From assembly GCF_039543245.1 (NCBI RefSeq), contig NZ_BAABJJ010000044.1, positions 239,488 to 303,487 of the forward strand: 64,000 nt of DNA, read 5' to 3'. Numbering within the stretch: the stretch's first letter is position 1; each line of letters opens with the position of its first letter. The notes beneath the pieces were generated by a model. The model was not told the origin of the DNA, did no database searches, and saw only the letters and a list, made by a program, of their open reading frames with translations. Position numbers and translations under genes: made by a program. This document shows, in pieces, positions 16,319 through 26,145 of this stretch. Source of the DNA: Algibacter_G agarivorans (GTDB lineage Bacteria > Bacteroidota > Bacteroidia > Flavobacteriales > Flavobacteriaceae).

Positions 16319-19300
16319 TTTTTTATAATTTTAAATGTTGATAACGATGTGTTTGTTTGAATGGATATGGTATAAATACCCAAAGCTAGGTTATTTGTAT
16401 CTAAACTTATCTTACCAGATTTTTGGTTAGTTAAGGTTTTAGAATACACCAATTGCCCTAAATAAGAATACATATTTACCACAACTTTTTCAGTATCATT
16501 TTCACCCAAATACATATTGATTTTATCTTGAAATGGATTTGGATAAACAATCACTTTATCAGAAACCAAAATACGTTCTTCATGAACACCTTGACATTCT
16601 ATATCTGTGCTAACTTTTATGGCATTGGCTCCTTCTTGTAAATTTAGCGTGATATTTGAATCGTTAGTAGAAAATGTTAAGCCATTAAAATCCACATTAT
16701 AGCTTGAGCTACCAGACATTTTTATAGATACTTTTTTACCATCAGTACTTTTATTTGTTGACACACTAAGTGGTTCTGGTTGACTAATTACAACATCATA
16801 ACAATTCATGTAATTAGGCCATTCTTCAATAGTTATACACATTTTATAAGTTCCTGCAAGAAGATTAAGTATGTCTATATCATTTGTAAATTTATAGGCT
16901 TTGGAAAAATTGTCTTTGGTTAAAGTGGCTGTGTAATTATAATACTCTAATGTTGCGATGTTAATTTTACCATTGTTATTGTTTAAACACGTCTCGCTGG
17001 TTATTTGAATCGTAAAATTGTTGTTAGGCAAACTTAAAATTGGGCATCCAAATAAATCTACTGTACTACCAAAAGAGGTGTTCGGACATTGGTCTTCTGC
17101 ATTAGATATACCATCGTTATCCGCATCAGCACAAATAGTTTGGTAATTTGCTGTAGCATCTTTATACCAATCATCATAACTTCCGTTTGTATTCGATATG
17201 ACTGTAAATGGATCATCTACAAGAATACATCTTAAATCTGGGTTATTAATAGCACTAAATATTACAAGATTTTGATTTGCTCCATTTTGAATATTCAATT
17301 TATCTTGAATGAATAGATTCGTCTGACAATACAATTCTTTTAAGTTTGGGTTTAATGTCATATCCAAACTTCCCAATTGATTTATTGAGCAATTGAGTAT
17401 TTCTAAATTAACCAACAAACCTACATTTAAACTTGTCAAGCTATTACTAGCAACATTCAAATTGATGACGTTTATATTAGCATCTAAATTTAGTTGAGCC
17501 AATACATTATTTGATAGATTTACTACTCTTAAATTAGGTGCAAACGACAAATCTATAGCTGCAAGCGTATTATTTGAAGCATCCAAATTATCTAAAAGTA
17601 TATTATCGCTTAAATCAATATTGGTAATGGTGTTTTCCGAAAAATTCAAATTCGTCAAACTTATAAACGCTTCAATACCTGTTAAGTCTATAATGCCTTT
17701 ATTACTTATATCTAAAAATGAAATAGTTTCAATATTAGCCGTTACAACATAATCGTCTAATGGTCCGGAGTCATAACCTAGAATAGCAAGCGCAGTTTCA
17801 AAAGCATCATCTGGCACGTAAGTTTGTCCGTAATGGCAATTTATTTCATATTGAGCAGTAGCATCTTTTAACCAAGTAACTCCTCCAGGCACGGCACCAG
17901 TATCGGTCTCTATACATGTTAAGCTTGAATTATCCTGAGCGTTTAAGTTAGTTAGACTTGGGTTTTGGGTATTTTTAAGATTTAATATTTCTAATACATT
18001 AGATTGACAACTCAGGTTTATTAATGACGCATTTGCTGTAAAATCAAGTTCAACTAATTGATTTGAATCACAATTAAATACCGCAAGTGTTGGTATACTA
18101 AATGATGTGAATTCTATAAATACATTATTAGCAATGTTTAGATTTGTAATATTGGGGTTAGCCGTTAAATCCAAACTACTTAATGTGTTATTTGAACAAT
18201 TAATCGTTGTTAGCGCTATATTATTGCTAAAATCCAAATCTGAAAACGTATTATCTGAACAATTGATTTCTGTTAAATTTATATTCTTACTTAAATCTAT
18301 AACGCTCAATGTATTGTTTGAGCAATTCAAATTCTGCAAGTCATCAAAATCTTCTATTCCAGTTAAATCTGAAATACTTTTTCCATTAATGTCTAAAGCA
18401 GTAAGCGTGTTTATGCTTGCTGTTGGTACATAATCATCTAATGCACCTGTGTCATAACCTAAAGTTATTAAGGCCTGTTCAAAATTATCATCAGGAACAA
18501 AAGTTTCACCAAAACGGCAATCTATACTGTATTGAGCAGTGGCATCTTTTAACCAACTTTCGCCTATATTATTTTCATCATCAACCTGAATACAAGTGAT
18601 GTCAGGATTATTAATGGCATTAAAATTTTGAATTTCATTATTTATTCCATTTTGAATATTTACAAAATCCAGTTGATTGTTTGACACGTTAATTGAAATG
18701 CTATCAGGGCAAAAACCTTGTGGATTATTTGGGTCTGGTGCTGGACACGGAGTTGTTCCCATCGCACTTAAATCAATATTGCCAGTTAATTGATTATTAT
18801 TACAATTAAAGGTTTTTAATGTGTTTAAATTAGCAGACAAACTTAAACTTGACAACATATTTGAGCTTGCCTGTATTTCAATTAAATTGCCATTTACGCT
18901 TAAGTCTAAATCTGTTAATTGATTACTATTAGCAGAAAAATATTTAAGTAGTGGTGCTGTATCAACAACTAATTGAGTTATTTGATTGTTATCACAATTT
19001 AATCGTTCTAAACCTGTGTTCGCATTTAAATCGAGTTGGGTTAATTCATTTTGAGAGGCTAAAACTGAAACTAAATTAATGTTACTTGCTAGCGATATAT
19101 CAGCAATCATATTATCACTAAAATCTAAAGTTTCTAAAGCAGTATTAGACGTTACAATTAGCTGACTTAATTTATTAGACCTACAGTTTAACGTTGTTAA
19201 TGCCAAATATCGATTAACTAATAAAGTTGATAAATCATTACTATTACAACTCAATTCTTTTAGTGTACTATTATTTACAGCATATCCTGTTAAACTTAAT

Positions 19301-22047
19301 ATTTTATTATTGTTACAGTTTACTTCTTCTAAAACAAGGTTGCTGCTTATATTTAGACTTGCTAAATTATTATTGGAACAATTCAGTGTTTTTAGTAGGC
19401 TATTAGATGCAATATCTAGCACATCCAAATTATTATTGGCACAATCCAACACTTCTAAATTAAGATTAGCAGACATATCTAACTTACTCATGTTGTTACT
19501 TGCACAGAATAGTTTTTTCAAACTTACTGTTCCTGTAATATCAAGTAATCCATTTGTATCTGCTGTGTCATTGGTTAATAAGTAATTTGAATTACAATTT
19601 AGTTCCTCTAAATTAACTATACCGCTTACATCTAGCGTGTTTAAACTGTTCCCGCTACAATCTAATTCTTTTAATAACGAGAAGCCTTTGATACCGCTCA
19701 GGTCTTGGATTTTCTTATCATTAATGACCAAACTTAAAACATGCTCAATATTTGCTGTAAGTACTTGATTATCCAAAGGCCCAGAATCTAGACCTAAATC
19801 AATAAGTGCTTGCTCAAAGAAATTATCTGGAATTGCTGTGAAACGCGAACCATCACAATCTCCGTTATAAGAAGCTATACCATCTTTTTGCCAACTACCA
19901 GAAATACTTCCTATAATTGCATCATCAACATTAATACAAAATAGACTTGCATTATTTGTTGCATTAAAAGTAGCCAATGTGTTATTAGTTCCGTTTTTAA
20001 TATTTAATTTGAATAGTGCATTATTATCACAGGCTAAACTTGTAAGAAGTGTATTTAAAGTGACATCTAAATTTTCAATTTGATTGTTGGAACAATTAAG
20101 ATCGGTTAAGGCCGTGTTACTATTTAAATTCAAACTAGTCAACGCATTGCTAGAACAATTAAAGTCTTGTAATGCTATAAAAGCTTCAATGCCTGTTAAA
20201 TCTGAAATATCTTCACTTGAAACATCTAAAGAAATGAGCGTATTAATATCGGATGTTAACACAAAATTATCTAATGCACCAACAGTGTCTATACCCAAAT
20301 CAATCAATGCTTGTTCAAAATTATCGTCTGGCACATAAGTTCCACAATTAACATTATAAGCAGCTGTGGCATCTTTTGCCCAAGTTACGCCACCTGGCAC
20401 AATTCCTGTATCCGTTTCTATACATGCTAAATCTGAATTATTCTGTGCATCTAAATTTATGAGGTTTGGATTTTGTCCGTTTTTCATATTTAATGTGAAC
20501 AAATTATTGTTATTACACAAAAGACTGGTTAAAAGCGTATTTGAAGTCACATTTAATGCTTCTATCTGGTTTGTAGAACAGTTCAAATCGCTTAATTGTA
20601 CATTATTACTTATATCTAACTGAGCTAATGCATTATTTGAACAATTAAGAATTGTTAATACCGTATTTGAAGTCACATTTAATGTATCAAAAGTATAGTT
20701 ATTACTAGCATCCTGTGTATCAACAAAAGGCATTTGAGCCGAGCAATTTAAAACTAAAAGTGGTGTATTGGCGCTTAAATCTAAACTTGGTAAAATATTA
20801 TTAGAACAATTGATATTGGTCAAATTACCATTGCTAGATACATTTAAAGTATTTAATCTGTTATCACTGCAATCCAAAATTTCCAAATCCTTAAAGTCTT
20901 CGATACCTGTTAGATTGTCTATAGTATTACCTGAAACATTAAGTGTTGATAGATTATTAATTCTGGCCGTTAATACAAAATTGTTATTTGCTATGTCATC
21001 GCCAAGACCATTTGTTTCAAGATAATCCTCGAAATTATCATCTGGAACATAAGTAAATATATCGGTACAAGTGGTGTCGCTATAATACGTCCAATCATCT
21101 TTTTTCCAATCATTAGAACCTGTTTCTGGAGGAGTAAATCCGCTATCAACCTGAATGCAAAACAAATCGGGGTTATCCTCAGAATTGAATGTTGAAATCA
21201 AATTATTAAAACCATTATTTACAACTAACGATGTTAATTGATTTCTAGACACATTGATAGATGCTGCACCTTGACAAATAGTAGTTGGGACTGTTTGTGG
21301 ATTGGGGCAGTCAACTGCATTTATAGTACTCAAGTCTAATGTTGAAATCAAATTATTAGAAGCATCAAGGGTTTTTAAATTGGTGTTTGATGATACATTC
21401 AATATTGTAATTTGGTTTGAAGCACAAAATAAACTTTCAAGATTTATATTATTGCTCACAACTAACTCGCCATCAAATTGATTATTTGAAATGGTTAAGG
21501 ACACTAGATCAACATTCTGACCAACATCAATAGTACTTAATTGATTATTTGAGCAAGTAAGTCGAGATAACGCAGGATTAAAAGCCGAGTTACTTTCCTG
21601 TAGCAGCAATGCCACTAACTGATTCCCTGAGCAATCTAATACTTCTAAATTGGAAAGTTGCCTTAAATCTAAATCTGTTAATTGATTGACGCCACATAAC
21701 AAGGATTTTAAATTAACGTTTGTGGAAACATCGAGAATTGTTAATTTATTATTACTACAAATTAGAGTTTCTAAACTTGTAAAATCAGCAATACCTGTAA
21801 GCTCAGAAATACTTCTGTTACTAATATTTAGGTTAATAACATTAGCAATTTTTCCTTTGGGTACACTATTGTTATTTATTGTACCGTCTCCCAAACTATT
21901 AGCGTCACCTAGCAGAACTTCATTTCCATCTATATCATGTGTTTCTAAGTAAGCTTCAAAATTATCATCAGGAATATTTGTTTGCGAATACAATATAGTA
22001 GAAGCAAACAATAAGGTTAAAAAAGAAACTAAAAAATGTTTTTTCAT
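16315..22047 (-). CDS. giant secreted leucine-rich-repeat protein with T9SS sorting domain
   Basis: The 1910-residue protein has a signal peptide (1-21) and six modules that each open with a [YFA]-[VI]-P-D-[DN]-x-F-E motif (near 24, 336, 571, 739, 1180 and 1411) and continue into short leucine-rich repeats of the LxxLxCSxNxLxxLD(V/L)S type. A thrombospondin-3-like calcium motif (DADNDGISNAEDQCP) lies near 1642. A C-terminal T9SS type A domain (VYPNPFQDK near 1834, ending STFKIIKK) should send it to the cell surface. It is probably an adhesin or a binding scaffold. Repeat numbers differ between modules, as if expanded by recombination. It is coupled to the downstream lipoprotein gene and follows the tail-fibre-like gene by 27 bases. 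Confidence 0.92.
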   Translation of the reverse strand: MKKHFLVSFLTLLFASTILYSQTNIPDDNFEAYLETHDIDGNEVLLGDANSLGDGTINNNSVPKGKIANVINLNISNRSISELTGIADFTSLETLICSNNKLTILDVSTNVNLKSLLCGVNQLTDLDLRQLSNLEVLDCSGNQLVALLLQESNSAFNPALSRLTCSNNQLSTIDVGQNVDLVSLTISNNQFDGELVVSNNINLESLFCASNQITILNVSSNTNLKTLDASNNLISTLDLSTINAVDCPNPQTVPTTICQGAASINVSRNQLTSLVVNNGFNNLISTFNSEDNPDLFCIQVDSGFTPPETGSNDWKKDDWTYYSDTTCTDIFTYVPDDNFEDYLETNGLGDDIANNNFVLTARINNLSTLNVSGNTIDNLTGIEDFKDLEILDCSDNRLNTLNVSSNGNLTNINCSNNILPSLDLSANTPLLVLNCSAQMPFVDTQDASNNYTFDTLNVTSNTVLTILNCSNNALAQLDISNNVQLSDLNCSTNQIEALNVTSNTLLTSLLCNNNNLFTLNMKNGQNPNLINLDAQNNSDLACIETDTGIVPGGVTWAKDATAAYNVNCGTYVPDDNFEQALIDLGIDTVGALDNFVLTSDINTLISLDVSSEDISDLTGIEAFIALQDFNCSSNALTSLNLNSNTALTDLNCSNNQIENLDVTLNTLLTSLACDNNALFKLNIKNGTNNTLATFNATNNASLFCINVDDAIIGSISGSWQKDGIASYNGDCDGSRFTAIPDNFFEQALIDLGLDSGPLDNQVLTANIEHVLSLVINDKKIQDLSGIKGFSLLKELDCSGNSLNTLDVSGIVNLEELNCNSNYLLTNDTADTNGLLDITGTVSLKKLFCASNNMSKLDMSANLNLEVLDCANNNLDVLDIASNSLLKTLNCSNNNLASLNISSNLVLEEVNCNNNKILSLTGYAVNNSTLKELSCNSNDLSTLLVNRYLALTTLNCRSNKLSQLIVTSNTALETLDFSDNMIADISLASNINLVSVLASQNELTQLDLNANTGLERLNCDNNQITQLVVDTAPLLKYFSANSNQLTDLDLSVNGNLIEIQASSNMLSSLSLSANLNTLKTFNCNNNQLTGNIDLSAMGTTPCPAPDPNNPQGFCPDSISINVSNNQLDFVNIQNGINNEIQNFNAINNPDITCIQVDDENNIGESWLKDATAQYSIDCRFGETFVPDDNFEQALITLGYDTGALDDYVPTASINTLTALDINGKSISDLTGIEDFDDLQNLNCSNNTLSVIDLSKNINLTEINCSDNTFSDLDFSNNIALTTINCSNNTLSSLDLTANPNITNLNIANNVFIEFTSFSIPTLAVFNCDSNQLVELDFTANASLINLSCQSNVLEILNLKNTQNPSLTNLNAQDNSSLTCIETDTGAVPGGVTWLKDATAQYEINCHYGQTYVPDDAFETALAILGYDSGPLDDYVVTANIETISFLDISNKGIIDLTGIEAFISLTNLNFSENTITNIDLSDNILLDNLDASNNTLAAIDLSFAPNLRVVNLSNNVLAQLNLDANINVINLNVASNSLTSLNVGLLVNLEILNCSINQLGSLDMTLNPNLKELYCQTNLFIQDKLNIQNGANQNLVIFSAINNPDLRCILVDDPFTVISNTNGSYDDWYKDATANYQTICADADNDGISNAEDQCPNTSFGSTVDLFGCPILSLPNNNFTIQITSETCLNNNNGKINIATLEYYNYTATLTKDNFSKAYKFTNDIDILNLLAGTYKMCITIEEWPNYMNCYDVVISQPEPLSVSTNKSTDGKKVSIKMSGSSSYNVDFNGLTFSTNDSNITLNLQEGANAIKVSTDIECQGVHEERILVSDKVIVYPNPFQDKINMYLGENDTEKVVVNMYSYLGQLVYSKTLTNQKSGKISLDTNNLALGIYTISIQTNTSLSTFKIIKK

Positions 22048-22074
22048 AATAGTTACGCTATAAAAACTTTGTTT

Positions 22075-24276
22075 TTAATTACCCTTTATAACTCCATCAA
22101 TTTTTTTATGATGATGGATTTGTTTTGAATATTGATTCTTGATATTACCAATCAAATTAGACTTAAATGATGGGTCATTCTTAATTTTTTTCCAAACTTC
22201 ATTATTCTCTAAATCAATTCCATTATCCCTCATTTGTACTTCAGCTAAAGCAATACCTTTTTGGATGTCTTCATCGGTTATTTGGTAATATGTATAATCA
22301 TCCAAATATTGATTGACTTCATGCTTTGAATCTTCATCATCAGAATCATGAGCATCCTTATGTAACACCTTCCCTTTTAATGAGCCCGGTGCAAACTGAT
22401 CTAATTTTTCAAAAATCTCAGAAATTTTATCTCTTAACTCATTAATCTCACTTGCCTGTTTTAATACTTCATTTTCTAAACTTTGAACAACTAAATGCGT
22501 GTTATTAATATTTAAGCCTACTGCAACCATCACCATATCTACATGATCTCTTTTTTCTGCCTCAGACCAAGCAACACCAAGAATATTATTGATATTCTTA
22601 CTACTTACCGAAGCAGGATTAATGGCAATACCCATCCCGTTATTTAAACCACAAGGAATAATATAATCACCAATATTCACTTTTCCGATAACTTTTACTG
22701 GCACTTGCCCCATAAAAGCTACTTTTTCATAAAGGTGTTCGTTATCATATTGAGGTTGAGCGCCAAGTACAATAGGTTTAAAAGATACCACCATAATCTT
22801 TTCAGCGTCTAAGGTGTTTTTTGAAATCTTACCACCTTTCACTCCTACAATATCGCCGTAAGTAATATGTTCACTGGCCTTTTCCCTTAACAAATATTCA
22901 GCATAATCACCAGCTCCAGAGGCATAAGTTACCCCTTGATAGGTTATTTTATTATCATCATACACAACCTTATTATTAATAGAAACACCAGCGGCAACAA
23001 TGGTCGTAGCTAACTGAATTCCTGCAGCGACAGATTGTGCTATACTACCAACAATCCATGATGGTATAGGGCCTGTAACACAAGCACCAAAACCTACACA
23101 TCCAGTAGAAGATGTACTTGCAATCCCTATTTCGGCAAAAGAAGCCACCAAATCATAGGTTGCAAAAGCAACATCCAAAACACCATCAGCTATATCATAA
23201 TCTAAAGAGCGCTGATCAAAATCATAATCCGCATTGTTTCCAAATTCAGAAGGTAATTCCCCTTCTATCCTACCCCAAGATTCTGTCCTAGTGGTATCAA
23301 AAAAAGTAATAAAATTAGTATTATTATTTCTTCCTCCACTAACTCTAATGGCCAATCCTTGAGTGCCACCTTCTATTAATACTGGATGATTGTCTATACC
23401 ACTACCGGCAGCAGTTAATCCAACATTTATTTTAACTTGTTCATCAGATTCAATAGAAACCACACCATTCATTGTAGTATCTCCTAACAAATCAGAAGAT
23501 GTAATAACCTCTAAAGTATTAGCTGTTAACTCATTAAAAGTTGATTGACCAGTAGCTTCAAAATCGGTAACCGTCGTTTTTCCAACAACATTTAATGTTC
23601 CGTTAAGTACCGTAGGCGCATCAACATCATCTGTTCCGCTTGCAGTACCAACATTTAAAGCACCTGTTAAATTTGTTGTACTTTTATTATTTACATCCAA
23701 AGTACTATTAAGATTGGTTGCTCCATCGACCGTTAAATCGCCAGACAAATTGGTTTCATTTCCTTCATATACAGTAAGTGTACTATATAAATTTGTTGGC
23801 CCATTTACTGTGAGCTCTCTATTTAAAAACGTATCACCGTCCACGTCTAAAGTTCCAGTTGCAGTAATATTTCTATGGTATGCATAAGGCACAAACGTAA
23901 GTATCTCTCTACTCATATCTACAAAATTACTACCGCCTTCAAAGTCTATTTCAACTTTTAAATCTTTTGGCGTACCATCCCAACTAATGGCTTCAAAATC
24001 GTCATGCTCAACAGCTCCTATTATAAGGTTAATTCTACCAAATTCATCGGTATTTGTTATTTGCACTTCTTGGAATTCTACTTGGTTACCTGAATCGAAA
24101 ATGGTAAATCGTATTGCCACCGTAGTAACGGGAAGAATATTACCTTCAGAATCTATACCAGGTAATTCCAAAATATCAGGACCAATAATAACAGCTTGGT
24201 ACGTTATACCATCAGTTTGGGCAAATGATTTTATGGCAAAAAAAAGGAACAATCCTAAGGCTAGTATGTGTTTCAT
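22075..24276 (-). CDS. secreted tail-fibre-like protein with repetitive stalk and C-terminal coiled coil
   Basis: The 733-residue protein has a signal peptide (1-20), an N-terminal beta-rich domain (GITYQAVI ... GRINLIIG) and a repetitive stalk at about 135-270 built of LTVDGATNLNSTLDV-like units. A GADYAEYLLREKASEHI-type domain follows near 455-560, which resembles the peptidase-G2/intramolecular-chaperone regions of phage fibres. The end is a charged coiled coil (about 590-733) with a DSDDEDSKHE stretch. This is a trimeric-fibre style layout. No T9SS domain is seen, so export beyond the periplasm is unexplained. It is the third gene of the surface cluster. Confidence 0.75.
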   Translation of the reverse strand: MKHILALGLFLFFAIKSFAQTDGITYQAVIIGPDILELPGIDSEGNILPVTTVAIRFTIFDSGNQVEFQEVQITNTDEFGRINLIIGAVEHDDFEAISWDGTPKDLKVEIDFEGGSNFVDMSREILTFVPYAYHRNITATGTLDVDGDTFLNRELTVNGPTNLYSTLTVYEGNETNLSGDLTVDGATNLNSTLDVNNKSTTNLTGALNVGTASGTDDVDAPTVLNGTLNVVGKTTVTDFEATGQSTFNELTANTLEVITSSDLLGDTTMNGVVSIESDEQVKINVGLTAAGSGIDNHPVLIEGGTQGLAIRVSGGRNNNTNFITFFDTTRTESWGRIEGELPSEFGNNADYDFDQRSLDYDIADGVLDVAFATYDLVASFAEIGIASTSSTGCVGFGACVTGPIPSWIVGSIAQSVAAGIQLATTIVAAGVSINNKVVYDDNKITYQGVTYASGAGDYAEYLLREKASEHITYGDIVGVKGGKISKNTLDAEKIMVVSFKPIVLGAQPQYDNEHLYEKVAFMGQVPVKVIGKVNIGDYIIPCGLNNGMGIAINPASVSSKNINNILGVAWSEAEKRDHVDMVMVAVGLNINNTHLVVQSLENEVLKQASEINELRDKISEIFEKLDQFAPGSLKGKVLHKDAHDSDDEDSKHEVNQYLDDYTYYQITDEDIQKGIALAEVQMRDNGIDLENNEVWKKIKNDPSFKSNLIGNIKNQYSKQIHHHKKIDGVIKGN

Positions 24277-24327
24277 AATGGGTTTTTATAAATACTGGTT
24301 TTCTTTTAATTTTGAATTATAGGTGCT

Positions 24328-24861
24328 TTATTTTTTTATCAGTTTAGCGTTGAATGATTTGGCTTTAGATGACGCTTTTAGAATATAATTTCCGTTGGAA
24401 ATACCCTCTAGGTTTAATTGAATTTTTTGGGAGGGTTGAAATTTTCGAGAATACACCAACTTTCCATTGACATCAAAAACTAGAATAGAAATATCGTCGA
24501 CTATGTCTTCATTAAAAGAAATAGAAATAAATTGTTCAAAAGGGTTTGGATAAATATTTGCTAATAAATCATTATTACTAAATTCCTCGACGACTTTAAT
24601 CTTATTTAATGGTTGTTGGTAACCTTGTCTTAAATAATACCCGTTTTTATAATGCGTACCAATGACGCTAGATTGCCCAATACTATGGCTTACAGAATAT
24701 GTTCCGCTTTTGGTAGTAACCGTGTTAGAAGAACCTCCTACTCCCAAGTTAGATCGTTTTATGGAGTAAGATTTAGCGCCCTCTAACTTAGCGGTTGTAT
24801 CCTGTGCCTGTACTGAAAGTACAAAACAGAATAAAAATGCGATGTATAAATTTAACTTCAT
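24328..24861 (-). CDS. small secreted protein with T9SS sorting domain
   Basis: The 177-residue product has a signal peptide (1-19, ending VQAQ). A short passenger (about 20-90) contains a SGTYSVSHSIGQSSVIG stretch often seen at the start of flavobacterial T9SS proteins. A complete type A C-terminal domain follows from IYPNPFEQF (about 103) to FNAKLIKK. It has little passenger of its own, so it may be an adaptor or a small surface protein. It lies between the beta-barrel gene and the tail-fibre-like gene, with a TGGAC tandem site 84 bases upstream of its ATG. Confidence 0.85.
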   Translation of the reverse strand: MKLNLYIAFLFCFVLSVQAQDTTAKLEGAKSYSIKRSNLGVGGSSNTVTTKSGTYSVSHSIGQSSVIGTHYKNGYYLRQGYQQPLNKIKVVEEFSNNDLLANIYPNPFEQFISISFNEDIVDDISILVFDVNGKLVYSRKFQPSQKIQLNLEGISNGNYILKASSKAKSFNAKLIKK

Positions 24862-24944
24862 TTATTTAATCTTGTATAGATTATTTTTTAATACTTACTT
24901 ATAATAGGAACTAATTTATAAAAACAATTACGTTTAAAATAGAG

Positions 24945-24963
24945 TGTCCATGATTTGTCCACC
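24945..24963 (-). promoter_or_regulatory. tandem GTCCA site, 11-bp period, upstream of the T9SS gene
   Basis: GTCCA at 24946-24950 and again at 24957-24961 are one helical turn apart (TGGAC-N6-TGGAC on the minus strand). The same pair with the same spacing occurs at 25929-25944. Tandem direct repeats of this kind are typical of LytTR-type regulators, but the binding protein is not known. Confidence 0.45.
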
Positions 24964-25005
24964 TATAAATTTTATTATAAAACACAGGCTCTTTGAGGTT
25001 CTGCT

Positions 25006-25650
25006 TTAAAAGTCGCAATAACAATTTGGCAAGTTAATAATAAACCCTATTCCAAATTGATGCGCACCTAAAGTTAATTTTTCAGCATTTTCTCCACTAC
25101 TAATTAAAACAGATTTCCCATAAGAATAGCCTGCATAAATTGCTGTACTATTTGAAATTGGATATTGTAAACCAACACCAGCTCGCAGAAATAAAATATT
25201 ATTGTTAAATTCTTCTTCGCCTACCAAATTAAATACATCATTATTTATAGTTTGATTACCTCTAACCATAAATTCAGAAGCAATAGATCCTTTTGCGAAA
25301 AACGAAAGATTTCTTAACTGAAATAAACGAATATCTAATCCTGCCTTAATGCCTAAATAACTAACATCCCACTCAAAAAAATTATCTACACTATTTTCGC
25401 TTCCTATAGCACCATAATTATTATATGAAATGCCTCCAACCAGAAACAATGTTTTTTGATTATTAATAACATGTCTATATCCCATACCGAAATAGGATTT
25501 AGATTTTGACAATAAATTATCTAAAGGTTGACCTTGTGAGTTTTCATAATCAAAAGCTGAAACCGTAGATCCATACTCCATGTACAATTGTTGGCTATAA
25601 CTTGAAATACTGATTAAAAAAACAAGACATAAAAGTAATTTTCTCCTCAT
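25006..25650 (-). CDS. outer-membrane beta-barrel protein
   Basis: From the ATG at 25650 the product is 214 residues with a signal peptide (MRRKLLLCLVFLISISSYSQ) and alternating amphipathic strands ending in GAHQFGIGFIINL, typical of OmpA/OprF-like eight-stranded barrels. A longer in-frame version lacks a proper signal at its N-terminus, so the internal ATG is chosen. It is the promoter-proximal gene of the five-gene surface cluster and could be a membrane anchor for its other products; no enzymatic site is visible. Confidence 0.8.
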   Translation of the reverse strand: MRRKLLLCLVFLISISSYSQQLYMEYGSTVSAFDYENSQGQPLDNLLSKSKSYFGMGYRHVINNQKTLFLVGGISYNNYGAIGSENSVDNFFEWDVSYLGIKAGLDIRLFQLRNLSFFAKGSIASEFMVRGNQTINNDVFNLVGEEEFNNNILFLRAGVGLQYPISNSTAIYAGYSYGKSVLISSGENAEKLTLGAHQFGIGFIINLPNCYCDF

Positions 25651-25927
25651 AATTGATATGAAATAATTTTTGATTTTAAATGAATTAAATTGAATTAACA
25701 ACAACCTGATGACGATTTACAGGTGTAAAATAAGTTGCTATGTTATCGGATACAAAATGTGAAGAATGACTTATTGCAAAAGATTGTTTCTTTATCTTTA
25801 TGTAGTTACTTAACAGAAACACGTATAGCATCGCAATTAAAATAATGAGTTGGTTAATATCAATTTTATTGATTAAGGTTAGACCAATGTATTGATATAT
25901 CTTCTATAAAAAAAATAAATATGATAA

Positions 25928-25945
25928 TGTCCACCTTTTGTCCAT
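25928..25945 (-). promoter_or_regulatory. tandem GTCCA site, 11-bp period, upstream of the surface cluster
   Basis: GTCCA at 25929-25933 and 25940-25944 repeat the arrangement at 24946-24961. It lies about 280 bases ahead of the barrel-protein start. Confidence 0.45.
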
Positions 25946-26054
25946 TAAATCGTAAACTATTTCAACACCTTTTTTTGTTGTTTACTAAACAGAATACGTC
26001 TAACAGACTCCAAAAGTTTAACTATTCTATTCATCAGAAAGTAATAATTTAACA

Positions 26055-26083
26055 CAAATATAACACAAACAACAACTTGACAA
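26055..26083 (-). promoter_or_regulatory. candidate promoter of the surface cluster
   Basis: The minus strand has TTG (26083-26081), an 18-base spacer, then TATATTTG (26062-26055), fitting TTG-N17-23-TAnnTTTG. It would give a leader of about 395 bases that contains the tandem GTCCA site. Confidence 0.4.
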
Positions 26084-26145
26084 TTAGATAATTAACCGAA
26101 TATTTTGTAAATTAATGACAATTAAAAATTATTAATATTAAAACC

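Larger units (their letters stand above)
25651..26145. other. 495-base intergenic region between divergent surface genes
   Basis: No coding potential is seen. It holds the second tandem GTCCA site (25929-25944) and a minus-strand promoter candidate (26055-26083). Its rightmost part is AT-rich and precedes the CarboxypepD_reg gene. Confidence 0.6.

Noticed and set aside
17300..21800. Regularly spaced short repeats that could suggest a CRISPR array or satellite
   Set aside because: They lie in a continuous reading frame and encode leucine-rich repeats; the units are degenerate and lack conserved spacers.
16315..22047. Many short frames on the plus strand opposite the LRR gene
   Set aside because: They are created by the regular leucine/asparagine codon pattern on the other strand and have no start signals or family similarity.
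22075..24276. Tail-fibre-like protein as a sign of a prophage
   Set aside because: It has a signal peptide, and no capsid, terminase, portal, integrase or lysis genes are nearby.
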